Shown one piece after another: positions 13,085-25,084 of a stretch of 64,000 nt of DNA. Made by a program: the position numbers and the translations under genes. The stretch's first letter is position 1; each line of letters opens with the position of its first letter. Source of the DNA: Entrophospora sp. SA101 (taxonomy: Eukaryota; Glomeromycota; Glomeromycetes; Entrophosporales; Entrophosporaceae); the NCBI GenBank assembly GCA_958430865.1, contig CAUDNR010003090.1:16003-80002 (forward strand), given 5' to 3'. The notes beneath the pieces were generated by a model, which had not been told where the DNA came from, ran no database searches, and saw only the letters and a program-made list of their open reading frames with translations.

Positions 13085-16000
13085 AACTGAAGAATTCACA
13101 ATGCAGATGGAACAAAAGAAAAGAGAACTTGCTCCCTGGACAGAGAGTATTAATGAGAAACAATCTGCTATTGATGTGGCACAATCTGAATATAATCTTC
13201 TCAAAGAAAAAAACGATTCGATTGAAGAAGCTCTTAAACAATCAGAAAATGATTTGAGTTCATTAAGTCAAACTAAAATTTCAAAAGTATTTATATTATT
13301 ATTTTATTTGTTAATGACAATGATGAATCCTTTAAAAAAAATGAAATTTTATTTTAGGAACAAGAAATCGATTCTATCAAACATCAAATTAATCTAAAAA
13401 ATCAAGAAATAATGCAATATGAAGAATTGCTAAATGTATTTATATTTTAATACTCATGACTATTATAAAATAATGACATTAATAAGATTATTATTAATAT
13501 TATTATTATCGTTCTAATTATAGAATAGTGCCAGTTATAAAGAGAAACTAAAATCTGATCTTGCTGATGCTCGTCAAAAAGAAGATGAAGCAAGGACTTC
13601 TTTACAATCATCCCAATCAAGAGGCGTTGTTCTCTCAAGTTTAATTAAACTTAAAGATAGTGGGAGAATAAGAGGATTTCATGTATGTTGATTAATAGAA
13701 AATAAATAAATGAGAGTGTGTATATATTACATGTTGATTTTAAGAATTTGAATTTTAGGATCGATTAGGAAATCTTGGTGTTATAGATGATAAATATGAT
13801 GTAGCTATTTCGACTGCTTGCCCTGGACTGAATAATATTGTTGTCGATAATGTAGAAGTTGGTCAAAATTGTATAGAATACCTTAAAAAAAATAATCTTG
13901 GTCGTGGCCACTTCATTTGTCTTAATCAACTTCCCGAACTCAGCATGAATCCAATCCAAACACCTGAAAATGTTCCACGCCTATTTGACCTGATAAGACC
14001 AAAAGATCAAAAGTTTGCTCCAGCTTTTTACAGTGTTTTACGCGACACCTTAGTAGCAGAAAATTTACAACAAGCAAATAGGATAGCATATGGGAAATAT
14101 AGATGGCGTGTCGTCACTTTGGATGGTAAACTTATTGATAAATCGGGTACTATGAGCGGTGGTGGTAATAAAGTATCAAGAGGTTCTATGAGTTCAAGAT
14201 TTGTTGCAGACATTACTCAGGAAACATTGACAGAGTTGGAACAAAACCGTGCCCATATTGAAAATGAATGGAAGGATTTCAATGAAAAACGTAAAGATTG
14301 GGAATTCCAACTTGAAAAAAGACAAGATGAAATCCCAAGATTGGAATTGGCCTTAACAAAATCTGAAATGGATTTACAATCTTGTATAAAACGTTTTGCT
14401 GATGTTGAGAAACGTGTAAATCAATTATGGTAAAAATCTTTATTTTATTTATTACAAAGAAATTAAAACAATAAACAATATTTTCTTACCTATCCGTCTG
14501 TATGATATTATTTACTGCAGCCAACAAAATAGACCAAATCTAGAAGATCATCAACAAATGCAAGAACTTCAAATAACAATAGATAATTTTAATAGAGACA
14601 TAGAACAATTAAAGGAAAATTATTCAACGCCAATAGAAAATGATATAAAATATTTACAAGATCAAATTATGGAAGTTGGTGGTGGTAGACTTCGTGCACA
14701 GAAAGCTATAGTCGATGGAATTAGATCAGAAATAGATCGACTTACTGAGCATGTTACAACCTTGATGGTGACCAAATCAAAATCTGAGAAAGATTTAACT
14801 AAATTGGAAAATTCTTTGACAAATTGTGAGAATGAAATCGAAGAAATTAACAATCAGATAAATCAACTTGGAGAAGAAATTGAACAAAATAATGAAAGTG
14901 CTAGTTCTATTAACTCAAAAGCTGAAAAGTCAAAAAATGTTTGTATATTTATTTATATATATTATAATTTATTTATATTATATTTATTAATATTTTTTTA
15001 AAAAAAGGATTTAGAAAATAAAAAAGATGAATTAGACGAAATCAAAGCTCAACTTGATGACAAAAATGAAATATTTAATCAGATGAGATCTGTTGAAATG
15101 GAAATAAAAAATAAATTGGAAGATATTGAACATAATTTAGCAGGAAATCAACAAAAACAAAGACATTGGAATGAACTGCTTGAAAAATTGTCGCTTCATA
15201 AAATTGGAAGCGATGATGACATGCAAGAAGATGAACTGCAATTCTATTCTGATGATGAATTAATGGCAATTAACAAAAAAGATTTGATTAATGAAATCAA
15301 TAAATTACAAGAAAAAGTACAAAACGCGAACCCAAATCTTGATGTGTTAATTGAATATCATCGTTATGAAGAGGAATATAAAGCGCGGACAAAAGAACTT
15401 GAAGAGATAACAGAAATACGTGATGGTTGTAAAAGAGAATATGACGAGTTACGCAAAAGAAGATTAGACGAATTCATGTGTGGATTCACATTTATATCAA
15501 AAAAATTAAAAGAAATGTATCAGTTGATGACACTTGGTGGAAATGCAGAACTCGAATGTTGTGATAGCTTGGATCCTTTTTCTGAAGGTATTATATTTAG
15601 TGTTATGCCACCAAGAAAAAGTTGGAAAAACATATCAAATTTATCTGGTGGTGAAAAGGTATTTCTCTTTTTTTTTAAAAAAAATTCAGTAAACTTCATA
15701 GTTTATATATTAATATAATGAAAAATTTTATTAGACATTAAGTTCTTTAGCATTGATATTTGCACTTCATCATTATAAACCAACACCAATATATGTTATG
15801 GATGAAATTGATGCAGCTTTGGACTTTCGAAATGTCTCAATTGTAGCAAATTATATCAAGGAGCGTACCAAAGATGCACAATTTATTGTTGTTAGTTTAC
15901 GTAACAATATGTTTGAATTGGCTGATCGTTTGGTTGGAATATATAAAACCAAAAATATGGTAAAATTCAGTTTATTGTTGGACTTTTCTTATTTCTATAC

Positions 16001-16108
16001 ATCTACACAACATATTAATATAAAGAAATTTCTATTTTAATTTAATGATTCATTTAGACAAAATCTATAACAATATCACCAAATGATGTACAACAACAAC
16101 AACAATAA
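11080..16108 (+). CDS. SMC4: Condensin subunit SMC4
   Basis: ATPase subunit of condensin, which pairs with SMC2 to compact mitotic chromosomes. Sixteen exons can be followed from ATG 11080 to TAA 16106-16108, giving about 1,230 residues, close to fungal SMC4 size. Order: a short acidic leader; KMVLINFKSYFGRQELGPFHK; Walker A AIVGPNGSGKSNVIDALLF in exon 2; an arginine-containing FGYRASKMRQGK; first coiled coil (exons 4-10); hinge in exons 11-12 with GVIDDKYDVAISTACPGL and GRGHFICL; the SMC4-type LFDLIRPKD and RWRVVTLDGKLIDKSGTMSG GGG-like turn; second coiled coil; signature motif NLSGGEK at the end of exon 14; Walker B with D-loop PIYVMDEIDAALDFRN in exon 15; and a tail KNMTKSITIS ending in a Gln run. 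Acceptor of exon 2 is 11338, of the last exon 16058. All catalytic motifs are intact. Confidence 0.96.
12121..12166. repeat. ATT trinucleotide microsatellite in an SMC4 intron
   Basis: About 14 TTA units fill the intron just before the acceptor at 12168-12169. Likely length-variable; no coding effect. Confidence 0.85.
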
Positions 16109-16217
16109 TAAACAATCTTTTTCATTTTATTTGTTTTATTCAATATTCTGCCTATTAAAAATTATGTATATATATACATAAATACAAGAGCCTTTTAAAA
16201 AAATCAATCAATTTACT

Positions 16218-16607
16218 TTAAAAATCAGTAACTCTTGAACCATAGCTCCAATCACTACCATGTTTCAATGGATCTTCTTTAGGACCATTAACCTCACCAG
16301 TTACAGGATTTTTATTACCTTCAAATTCAGGATTTGGTTTTCTAAGTAAATCAGGGTGATGTTTTTCATCATCAACATCACCATCATTTGAACTGATAAA
16401 AGATCCTTGATTTTTACGTACTAATTCTTCAAATTCTTTTTGATCTTTTAAGTTGCCTAATGGAATTGGTGCAGGTCTATCAAATGGACCAGTTGAATAA
16501 TAATAAAAAATGAATTTTTTGTCATGATTATATGAATTCTTTTTTTGCAAGAGATGATAAAATATTAATTCACGACGGTATTTAAATATCGATTGATAAA
16601 ATTTCAT
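16218..16607 (-). CDS. SDHAF4: Succinate dehydrogenase assembly factor 4, mitochondrial
   Basis: Small matrix chaperone (DUF1674 family, Sdh8 in yeast) that holds the flavinylated SDH1/SDHA subunit during assembly of respiratory complex II. A single exon of 129 residues. The first about 38 residues are rich in Lys, Arg, Tyr and Ser with few acids, as in a mitochondrial targeting sequence. The middle has PIPLGNLKDQKEFEELVRKN. The diagnostic C-terminus reads PEFEGNKNPVTGEVNGPKED, then LKHGSDWSYGSRVTDF at the very end; the family ends in GDWxxxGRxTDF. The gene converges on SMC4, with only about 110 bp between the two stops. Confidence 0.93.
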   Translation of the reverse strand: MKFYQSIFKYRRELIFYHLLQKKNSYNHDKKFIFYYYSTGPFDRPAPIPLGNLKDQKEFEELVRKNQGSFISSNDGDVDDEKHHPDLLRKPNPEFEGNKNPVTGEVNGPKEDPLKHGSDWSYGSRVTDF

Positions 16608-16612
16608 TTATG

Positions 16613-17190
16613 CAATCTTTAAAAAAAACGGTTAAAAGTATTAATTTTCCTGCCGATCATTATACATATTAATATTAATATAATATTATATAGTCGGCAC
16701 ATTTTTCTGTACAACGGACTTTGGCGAATGAATTGAACGTAACTCATTATTAAATAATTTATGTGCCTCTAAGTAAAAACAATAACTTGCCTTTGACCTT
16801 TAAAACGCGAGTTTTATGCACATGTAGCTCTTCCAGTTATGGAGTAATAGCCTCTCAAAGAAACCTATGGTTTTTGACTTCGGAAGCTTAATTCTTTTCG
16901 GAAATCAGCTCTATTGAGATCGTTTTAGGATGATAAGACAGAGTACATTGAGAGCTTTTAGGAAATATATGGTTTGTATGGGTTTGTTGGGGAAGGAAGA
17001 AATTAAAAGCAAAAACGGTTCTATAAGTTATTTATTATTATAAGAACTCCAACAATTTTTTTTTTTCACAAATTAAGAAATGGATCCATCTTGAATTTTT
17101 ATCATAATACTTTGATAGGAATGTATTTACAAATATAAGAAATTACATGATTAACAAAAAGCAGTTTTCATTATTGGCCTCGAATTTCAG
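16613..17190. other. Intergenic, no gene seen
   Basis: AT-rich upstream region of SDHAF4. A segment near 16970 resembles one near 4570. No coding signal. Confidence 0.35.
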
Positions 17191-17196
17191 ATTCAA

Positions 17197-17640
17197 GCAC
17201 ATCACCTCAAAAACTGGGTGAGATTGTGTTCATCACGAGGATTTAAAATTTTTATGGGTTGGCTTGGTTCATGTACATATGCTAATTTGTCGGTAACATC
17301 ATTACCAACAAGAGCACATTGTACCTGATTGTTGGGAGCCTCTTCCCAGACTAAATCTTTGCATGGTCCCATTTTTACCAATTATTATCATCACCAATAG
17401 ATATTTCAAACATTCGAGACGCACAGTATTGTATTGCAGGCGACCCATAACCCCAGCTCTTGCTGTAATTGTATTCCACCCTCTTCTTCTGAGCCTTTTT
17501 TTAACATAATATGGCAATATTGTTTGTGGTGCACCTGTGTTTGACCACACATGAGTACACCTTGTTGTTGTTTTGTATGTCATAAAAATCATAGTCAAGC
17601 TGAGCAATTAAATTTTCATTAGGCCTTTTGACATGGACTC
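17197..17640 (-). pseudogene. Coding-like relic of unknown family
   Basis: On the minus strand several frames carry protein-like text separated by stops and likely frameshifts: a segment with QLDYDFYDIQNNNKVYSC, one with RVEYNYSKSWGYGSPAIQYC, and one with APNNQVQCALVGNDVTDKLA followed by HEPSQPIKILNPRDEHNL. Amino acid composition is balanced, unlike AT-driven noise. I do not recognise the family and see no start or stop context, so I treat it as a decayed gene or transposon fragment. Confidence 0.35.
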
Positions 17641-18945
17641 TGACCTTTATTTGAAAAAATTACTAAATTAACTTGAAAAACTACATGAATATATTCTTTT
17701 ACTAAAATACAATTTCATAAGATAAAACAATTATGATCAGATCCATATTCAAACCTTGTAGTCATCATCATTTCCAGTACGCTGAGTAATTACCATCTTT
17801 TGTTTATTTTTATTGTGAAGAATTTTAAGATATATGAATTAAATGACAAAAGAAAAACACAACCAATTTACACTTGTAATTGATAAATTAAGATTTATTG
17901 TTAATATTCCAATTTTTGGAATAAATTTACAATTTTATATTCATTAGAAAGCTGAAGTTCCATCATCCATCATACTGAAAAATTACATATTGTTATTATG
18001 TAGACTTTAAAGATTGCCAACAATTTAAAACATCAACTGCTCATGTTAAATTCTTTGGTTTTTTTAAATTTTGATTAATACTGAACTGATTTGGAATGAA
18101 AATACCACCATTAATAATGGATTTTCCGTGTGTTTTGTTTTAATCAAGTTGTATTTAACAAATAAAATGTTTTGTAAGAAAAAAAATGCCCATTTTTATT
18201 TGCGACTTTATCAGTCACTCAATAATATTCCAGAACTATAAAATCTTATTCTCACATTCCGTTTTAATTTCACATTTATAAGTTAATATAAATGACATCA
18301 TGGAAAAAATCCGGATTGCTTACTTAATTGTGCTGCTTTTATGAAATAAACTGAACATTTATGGAGTGATAAACATGATCACGGAGATATAATGGAAATA
18401 TTCTGGAGTGTCATATTTTACAGGGTAAATATATGTTGAAAGTCAAGAAACTCGTTCACCAACTCTACCCACCCAAGTTTCTTAAAGTAATGTTGTTAAT
18501 AATGTTACTGTAGCTAACGTTTTCAATCATTAGTGATAAATTTTTCGTTAGCTATTTTATTTCACTCGTGGAAAAATCTTTAAATGGAAAGAATTTTAAC
18601 TGCTAAAGAAAATAAAATAATTAAGAGTTTATTATAATGATAGAAAAAATCGTCCAATAAAAAAAAATTATTGATTATACAAATTGATCTATAAAAATCC
18701 GATTAAAACAATTTTTGTTCATTTATTTCAAAGTATTTTATAAATAAATAAACAAAATCTCGATCTCACAGATTAAGACATAGCATTAACTCACATATGC
18801 TGGCCAATTTATCTCAAGATATTTAGAAAAAAGTCAATTCTCCGAGATACTCTTTTGTATTTCTGCAGATCAGAACAAAACATTCATGTTGTACAAATAA
18901 TTGTTGACAAAAAAAAAAAATAGTTGATAAAATAAAATTCAAGAA
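17641..18945. other. Intergenic, no gene seen
   Basis: AT-rich sequence without convincing open frames, motifs or strong repeats. Confidence 0.4.
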
Positions 18946-19504
18946 ATGGACAAAAAAAATAAAAATAAAGCAACGTCATCCAAACAAAGTTCTAATTCTT
19001 ATAATTTATATGATGAGGCATCATTACCATTGCCATTGCCAGAACCAGTAAGTAATTCAAAAGCACAAGCTTATTATTAATGAAAAGAATTGTACTATTA
19101 TCGAAATATTACTCTACCAATAATTAGTGTCAGTTTAATTTTCTCTTGAACCTCAGTATTTAACGGAGTTAGTTGTTAAAGAATACCGACATTTAATTTT
19201 GTATTGTAATATAAAATTATTATTATGTAGAATTTTCTAGAATCAATAAGTCATTACGCTGGCTTTTATTATTCAAAAAATAATGAAATACCAGGAATCT
19301 ATGAACAAATGGACGAGTCAGCTTTGTTGACAATAGGTAAGTTTGTAAATTATGATAATAAAAATATATTGATATTATTATTAATATTAATAATATACTG
19401 CTGTAAATTTTTTAGGTATATTGTTACAAGAATATACTAAAAAATTGATTATGGATAAAAAGATATTGATAGATAAGAAAAAGAGAATAATAAACAAAAT
19501 TTGA
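18946..19504 (+). CDS. Small three-exon hypothetical protein, 98 residues
   Basis: Exons 18946-19047, 19231-19336 and 19416-19504 join in frame through canonical introns (donors GTAAGT and GTAAGTTTG, acceptors ATGTAG and TTTTAG) to encode 98 residues. The N-terminus is Lys/Asn/Ser-rich, then LPLPLPEP, a predicted amphipathic segment NFLESISHYAGFYYSKNNE, then MDESALLTIGILLQEYTKKL and a very basic tail. I do not recognise it; the LLTIGILLQEY helix suggests a small subunit of a larger complex, but that is inference. The exact reading-frame fit across two good introns is the main support. Confidence 0.55.
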
Positions 19505-20600
19505 TAATATTTAAATAATTAATAATGTTATTATTATGATGGTGATTACAAAATCATTTTATGACCCATTTTTGTTATTAACAAAGAAATTCTCTATTTC
19601 ATTAACTCAAAAAAATAAAAAAATAATTTTATCATGAAACAAATCTAAATACTCTTTAAATGATCACTATTATAATTCAAATGGGAAAGCAAAATTGAAT
19701 ATTTTTTGGAATAATGTAAAGCATATAATTTTCTAAAAAGATTTGCTGAAAGTGCAGGAAATGATTTTATTGAAACAACAAAAATTACTGGAAGAAGATC
19801 TGAATAATGGATCCCTAAAGCACATCTACAGAAGAATTTAAGAAATTGATAGATATATTTATTATTTACTTATTATTATTATCATTTATAGATTTTGAAT
19901 GAAGGAAACTTGTGAGTTTATAATGTGTGTGTAATTGGAAAATTTGCACATTATACAAGAGTTAAAACCATAATCATCACAATCTTGTGTAAAACACACA
20001 TACACTCACATGCTGGGATCTACTTTAGATGATATTATTTAACCTTTTTGAAATAAAATATATGTTCTTTTCTCTAAACCACCATTCCAAGATTCAACGT
20101 CATTTTTTTCACTTTTTCATTTCATTATAATCATCCTCATCCTCCTTATCATCAGTACACTTGATAATAGATTTCCTGATAAATTTTCTTGGAGCATCAA
20201 TTTTTTTGCCATTGCATTTTTATATGCTTTTCTTATAGTTTTCTCTTACACATATCCAATTTGATTATTAATTTAGATCATATATTAATATGAAAATCTG
20301 TCATAAATAAGAACCCCAACTGTGTTCATAAAATCACTAGAAGATACAATTGACAGAACTTCAGAGGAAATAGCCTTTCTTTTTTAACAAGAACTAAACA
20401 AATATATTACTTTACAAAAGAACGTGTTTTAGGGTCAAAGTCAATAAAACTTTAGTAAGTCCAGTGCAAAGAAAAATTAGTGATGGAACACTTGAAAAGG
20501 ACAAGGTACAGGCAAAATTTGCAGATCCCTGTTCCATCATCTTTGATTACACCGATTTTGTTGTTTTTTTAAAAAAAAATTAATGTGTTCAATTTTGTGT
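19505..20600. other. Intergenic, short coding-like scraps only
   Basis: Nothing convincing. A scrap near 19760-19860 has coding-like composition but no extended frame. Confidence 0.3.
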
Positions 20601-20689
20601 GACTTATTTTTTAACAACAATGAAATATCAAGGTTATGTTGGTAAGTGTTGTCAAGAGAAATCAGCTTATGATTTAAATATTTCTTTTA

Positions 20690-21890
20690 GATTCTAATAA
20701 ATTCTCTCAGTGCTAGTTTCCTACTTAAAACAACAAAAAGGCTGTTTGTATTACGAGTTTATAAATACCCATTGTGATGTAATAGTTGCTTCATATCCAT
20801 TTCCAGATGATTGGTGGGGCCTTGATGGAATATGGTATAAATGATTTTTGAAAGAATTAAAAGAAATTTATAAAGATAACTTTTCAGCTGTGAAAAAAAG
20901 ATTTAGTATTTTTTATTTAGCTGAAGAGCACTTCTGGTCAGGTCCTGCCTGGGTTCCACCATTGTGACTAGATTTTCTTGTTTGTATTTAATAATAAGAT
21001 TGGATCATTATTTATAATTTTACATTTGAGTTTCCTTGTAGAATGATGATGAATGAAATAGGCTTGATTTTCAATGTTATTTGGGAAGAAATATTGGAAG
21101 AAAGAAAAAAAGTAAGAAATTACAAAATACTTATATTACACAAAAATGTGATATAATTATACAATCATTCTCTTATATAGTAAAAAGATTAAATAAAAGT
21201 TTGGAATTGCTCAAAAGTGGTAAGTTAAGCATATTTTTTTGTTTTTTGTGGTTTTAACCTTTCAAACTTTTTTATATTTTATCTGCACAAGGGGGAATCT
21301 TTTTGTTCATTAAGCAAATCAATAAAACACACTAAGGGCAAAGATGTTATGTTAGATTTTTGACTCATATGGTATAGACCTGGGGGAATGGGAGTTTGCT
21401 GTGAAAACTACACCAGATAAAGTTATTAAAGATTGTTGTCATTCATCAATAATAAATCAATCAATTATGAATGGATTGCTTCGTCTTAATTTAACAAATG
21501 AACAAGCAAGTCAAATAAAAATTCCTTTTGTACAAATTGCTGGAACCAATGTTCAGATGCTATTAGAAGTGTTGCTCAATGGATTTTATTTAATGGTGCC
21601 TAGTCCAAAATTTCAGATCCCAACTAAAATAGATCAAATAGTCAAGTTAAGGCAAACTGTAAGGATTGTTCAACATGTTATGGTAAGAATCATTATTTTT
21701 TATTACCTTTTTTTTGTCATCAAGAATATCCCAATTCAACTATTTGCACAGAGTATGTATGACGAAACAAAACGCATTAGTAAATAGTCTAGCAGTTGGA
21801 TGTCATGAATTTGACGAAGTTTTCAATAACCCTCTTACAAATGTTCATTCCAAGTCACATTACATTAACAAACCATGGTGGACCTAATGC
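20690..21890 (+). pseudogene. Relic(s) of an unidentified multi-exon gene
   Basis: Coding-like islands occur in plus-strand order: near 20750-20960 a run with CDVIVASYPFPDDWWGLDGI followed after a stop by EIYKDNFSAVKKRFSIFYLA and FWSGPAWVPP; near 21045-21110 MMNEIGLIFNVIWEEILEER; near 21390-21680 EFAVKTTPDKVIKDCC, MNGLLRLNLTNEQASQIKIP, then QIAGTNVQMLLEVLLNGFYL and RQTVRIVQHVM. Stops and lost frames separate them. Trp-rich and balanced composition argues against chance. I cannot say whether they come from one gene or two, and do not recognise the family. Confidence 0.4.
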
Positions 21891-22658
21891 GATTTATATT
21901 TACTTAATTATGTTTCAGAAGAAATCAAATCATTTGTGTATATTATATTATAACAGAAAGAACGAATGAGATGAGTTAGATAACCAATTTTTGAGGTGAA
22001 GGAATTGGGGAAGATTTAATTAACATATATGGATAATTAGAATGACAAATTGGCTTACAAAATAAAAAGAATTATATATAAAGCATACACAAGTATTTGG
22101 CATTCATTACTCGTTTGTATAGTAATAATAATAAATTTACGTTTTAAAAGCTAAAAAATTTATGCAAAGGCAATTTTTATTAATTAAATTATTCAAAAAT
22201 AAAAATTTAATTTTCTAAAATTAATTCTGTAATAATATCTTTGGTACTGTTGTGCATGAAAATGAAATTTCAGCCATTTCTAAAAGACTAAGATACCAAT
22301 AGCACCCACAACTAGTGGATATGAGAGGCTTGTACCAGATAATTCACATTGTATGAGGCCAAGGAAAAATGAAGGAATATCTTTACCAGGAGCACGCGCA
22401 TCAATGTAAGGTCCAAAATTTGAGAAATCAGTAATTGGTTATAAATTTGCTAACGGTAATATACAAAATGTTACTTTGTAAAAAGTGCTTTCCCCGTATA
22501 TATTTCGTATCAAAAATGCGTTTTGCTAATGCATCTCGTATCAAAAATACGTTTCCCCGTATCTAATCATTCCGCATATACTCAGTACATAATTTTTTAT
22601 ATGCTGCATATGTTTGTCGAAATGAAGTTTGACTGTCTGTATACTCGCCTTACTCTAG

Positions 22659-23575
22659 TTATATAGTGCAAGACACCTAGTCCCACAATTTTTTATTGTC
22701 CTTGTAGATCCTTCTCTAACTCCAAAAATGGAAATGTAACACCAAAAAAATAAGCCGTAATTTTGAAGCTAAGACCTTTCTCTACAAAGTTACGATTTCA
22801 TTTTGTTGATATGTCACAGCATTGCGCAGTTAGAAGGGCTCAAAGTTGCACAAGTTTACAATGTTCATGATGAAATTGGCCGCTAATATCGTTACTAAAT
22901 TTAGACTAGCCTGTAAAAATCATTTCTAAATTTGGTAGTCACAAAAATATGAATTATTCTTTTGAATAGTTGGATGCGAAATATCCAAGCATCCTTTTGC
23001 ACAATGATGTAATTTTTCATAAAATAGTCTATTTTGTGGCCAAATAGTGCATTGATTGAGTAGTCTAATAAATTACTACAAAAACATATAAATAGACCAA
23101 AAATTGCAATGGTTGAGCAAGTAGTGCCAAATGGTATCTGTGATTTGATTTTTACAATGTGAATAAAGATATGTACATATTATTTATTAGATAATTAGAT
23201 AGATAGTATAAGCATGTAACAATAATACACTAGTTATATCAGAAAAAAGGAAAGATGAGAGATGACAATTAATCTTTTTAATATGAAAAATGTATGGTGT
23301 CAAAAAATTCTTTGAGGGCAAAGCTCTCAAAGAATGCTCTCCGCAGGAGCATTGGCTTCTTCACATGAAGGAAATTTTTTTTTTAGCAATGTTATAACAT
23401 TATATATATATTAATATATAAATATTTTTTTTTAATTTGTATCACCATTAAAGGTCACGTGACATAAAATTTTATTGCATTTTTGAGCACAACTTACAAT
23501 TCTGAGCTTTGAAGATTTTTCCCAAAATTGGCCACGAGGCGCAGCAAGTTGCGGGACTAGGTGACTTGCACCATA
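22659..23575. mobile_element. Non-autonomous DNA element with about 30-bp inverted ends, nested insertions
   Basis: The left end reads TAGTGCAAGACACCTAGTCC and continues CACAA; the right end, reverse-complemented, reads GGTGCAAGTCACCTAGTCCC and continues GCAACTT. The ends therefore form inverted repeats around a core shared block CACCTAGTCCC. Other copies of such ends lie at 27008-27140 (homologous to the right part of this element) and 34130-34335 (reverse of the left 200 bp). Inside sits a piece of another repeat (near 23020-23100) and a SINE-like element (23102-23390). No coding capacity. The superfamily is not clear. Confidence 0.6.
23102..23390 (+). repeat. SINE-like repeat with 3' hairpin block, copy A
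   Basis: Homologous to 27410-27713. Shared blocks include GTAGTGCCAAA, TGTGATTTGATTTTTACAAT, AAAGATAT, ATAAGCATGTAACAA and the 3' block. The 3' block folds into consecutive hairpins: TTCTTTGAGGGC-AAA-GCTCTCAAAGAA (12-bp stem with one G-T), CTCC-GCA-GGAG, and an imperfect TTCTTCA/TGAAGGAA stem. In this copy the block is followed by a T run. No open frame, and I could not find clear tRNA A and B boxes. Confidence 0.55.
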
Positions 23576-23724
23576 CTTTTAAAATAAAATTTAAAACCCC
23601 GGTTTGACTCGAATCGTTTTGTTCGAAGCCTTAATCACAAATCATTTGAATAAGAAATTGTATCATTACTATTACAAATAGAAGAAGAACTCTGCGTGTT
23701 AGCATCATTTACATTGCAGTCATT

Positions 23725-25084
23725 TGTGCTTAAATTAGTCACTTGGTGATGATGTTGTTTGACGAAATGCTACCAAAGTTGTAAAACCATTACGTCAAAG
23801 TCGCTGCCATTAAGTCAAAAATGACGCAAGTAAAATTGCTTTAAAAAGTTAATAAAATATAAAAGCTCACAAAAAAACTTATAAATATGTACTCCGAGGT
23901 CTTTTTTTCTTGTGTGTCCCAATCTCTACTTTTTTTTTTCAAGGCGCTAAGTTTTTCTTTTGCTGAATACAAAAAAATTCAATTCCCACACGCTCATTTA
24001 CCAACTAAACTCGGGTAGATAAAATCATGTTTCAGGGTCAACTAATTTTAGTGTATAATTATTAGCTTCTTATCTTTATTGTAGTGATCAATAAAATTTC
24101 ATTAAGGATAACTTAAGGCCTTCGCTTGAAAAAGCATAACTTCGGATCCTCGCAGAGGAAAATAATACATTCTAATAAAACAAATTCTGTGATAGAATCA
24201 TTATTTTCATTAAATAAACTTAAATGTTAATAATCTTTTAAAAATAAAATAAAACCAAAAACATTGTCTTTATTTTCTTTGTTTAAAACACTTTAATAAA
24301 AGCAACAAGTGTAGTTAGTACCTTGATAAAAGGCAACAATCGTAGAGCTTTGGTAAAAAGCCACGTTTATTTGCTTTAGTGAGCAAGCAAGTGAGGTTAT
24401 GACTAACATTGGTTAACTAGTGAGTGCTGACAACAATTAGTAACATAATTTGCTTTAGTGAGTAAGCAAAGGTTAATCGGAAAATACTGGTAGTCGTGAA
24501 CGTAAGGTTGCTAAACAAGCTACTTAAATTGTTTTGCAAGTAAACCAAAGCGAGTTTGCAATCGGCCAATAAATGTAAGCAAGGGCAAGAGGCTGAAACA
24601 AATCGATCACAAGTGAATAAAGGAACTTTATACCATTGCAAAAGGACCATATTTATTTATTTACAGTTATCAAATGTGCCCACAGATTCGTCTAGATGCA
24701 AGAAAGTGGAAACCAAATTCGTAAACTAATTAATTGACAAGCGAATTATTTTCAATTAATTGACAAAAGTAGCCCAAAAGTTAAACCATAATTGTTAATT
24801 AATCGAAATGATACCTCGCAATATCACCATTTAACAAGAATCAAAAAGTTTATTCAAAACATTGTTACAAGATAAGAAATAAAATAAGGATAAAATAAAA
24901 AGATAAATAAAAAGATAATAATAAATTATAATGGGATTAAATTAGCTATTCATCGCATCTTTGTTTTATCATTGTTACTAGAACCTAATGTTGATTAATT
25001 AATTAATTAATGTTGTTAGTAATAATTAATGGATAGTAATTTCCAATTAATTAATATGAAAATTTTATTCACCTTTGTTAACAT
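23725..25084. repeat. Downstream arm of an inverted duplication (pairs with 39227-40440)
   Basis: The 1.3 kb following the kinase copy on the minus strand matches, in inverted order, the 1.2 kb following the second kinase copy. Matching landmarks are the ATTAATTAATTAATTAAT stretch beside GTTAACA, CACTAGTTAACCAACATCAG versus its complement near 24400, and the far segment with TTGACGAAATG(C/T)TACCAAAGTTGTAAAAC. No gene is seen in either arm. Confidence 0.75.

Noticed and set aside
16640..17000. Possible tRNA-like or promoter structure upstream of SDHAF4
   Set aside because: No cloverleaf or B-box-like GGTTCGANTCC could be found.
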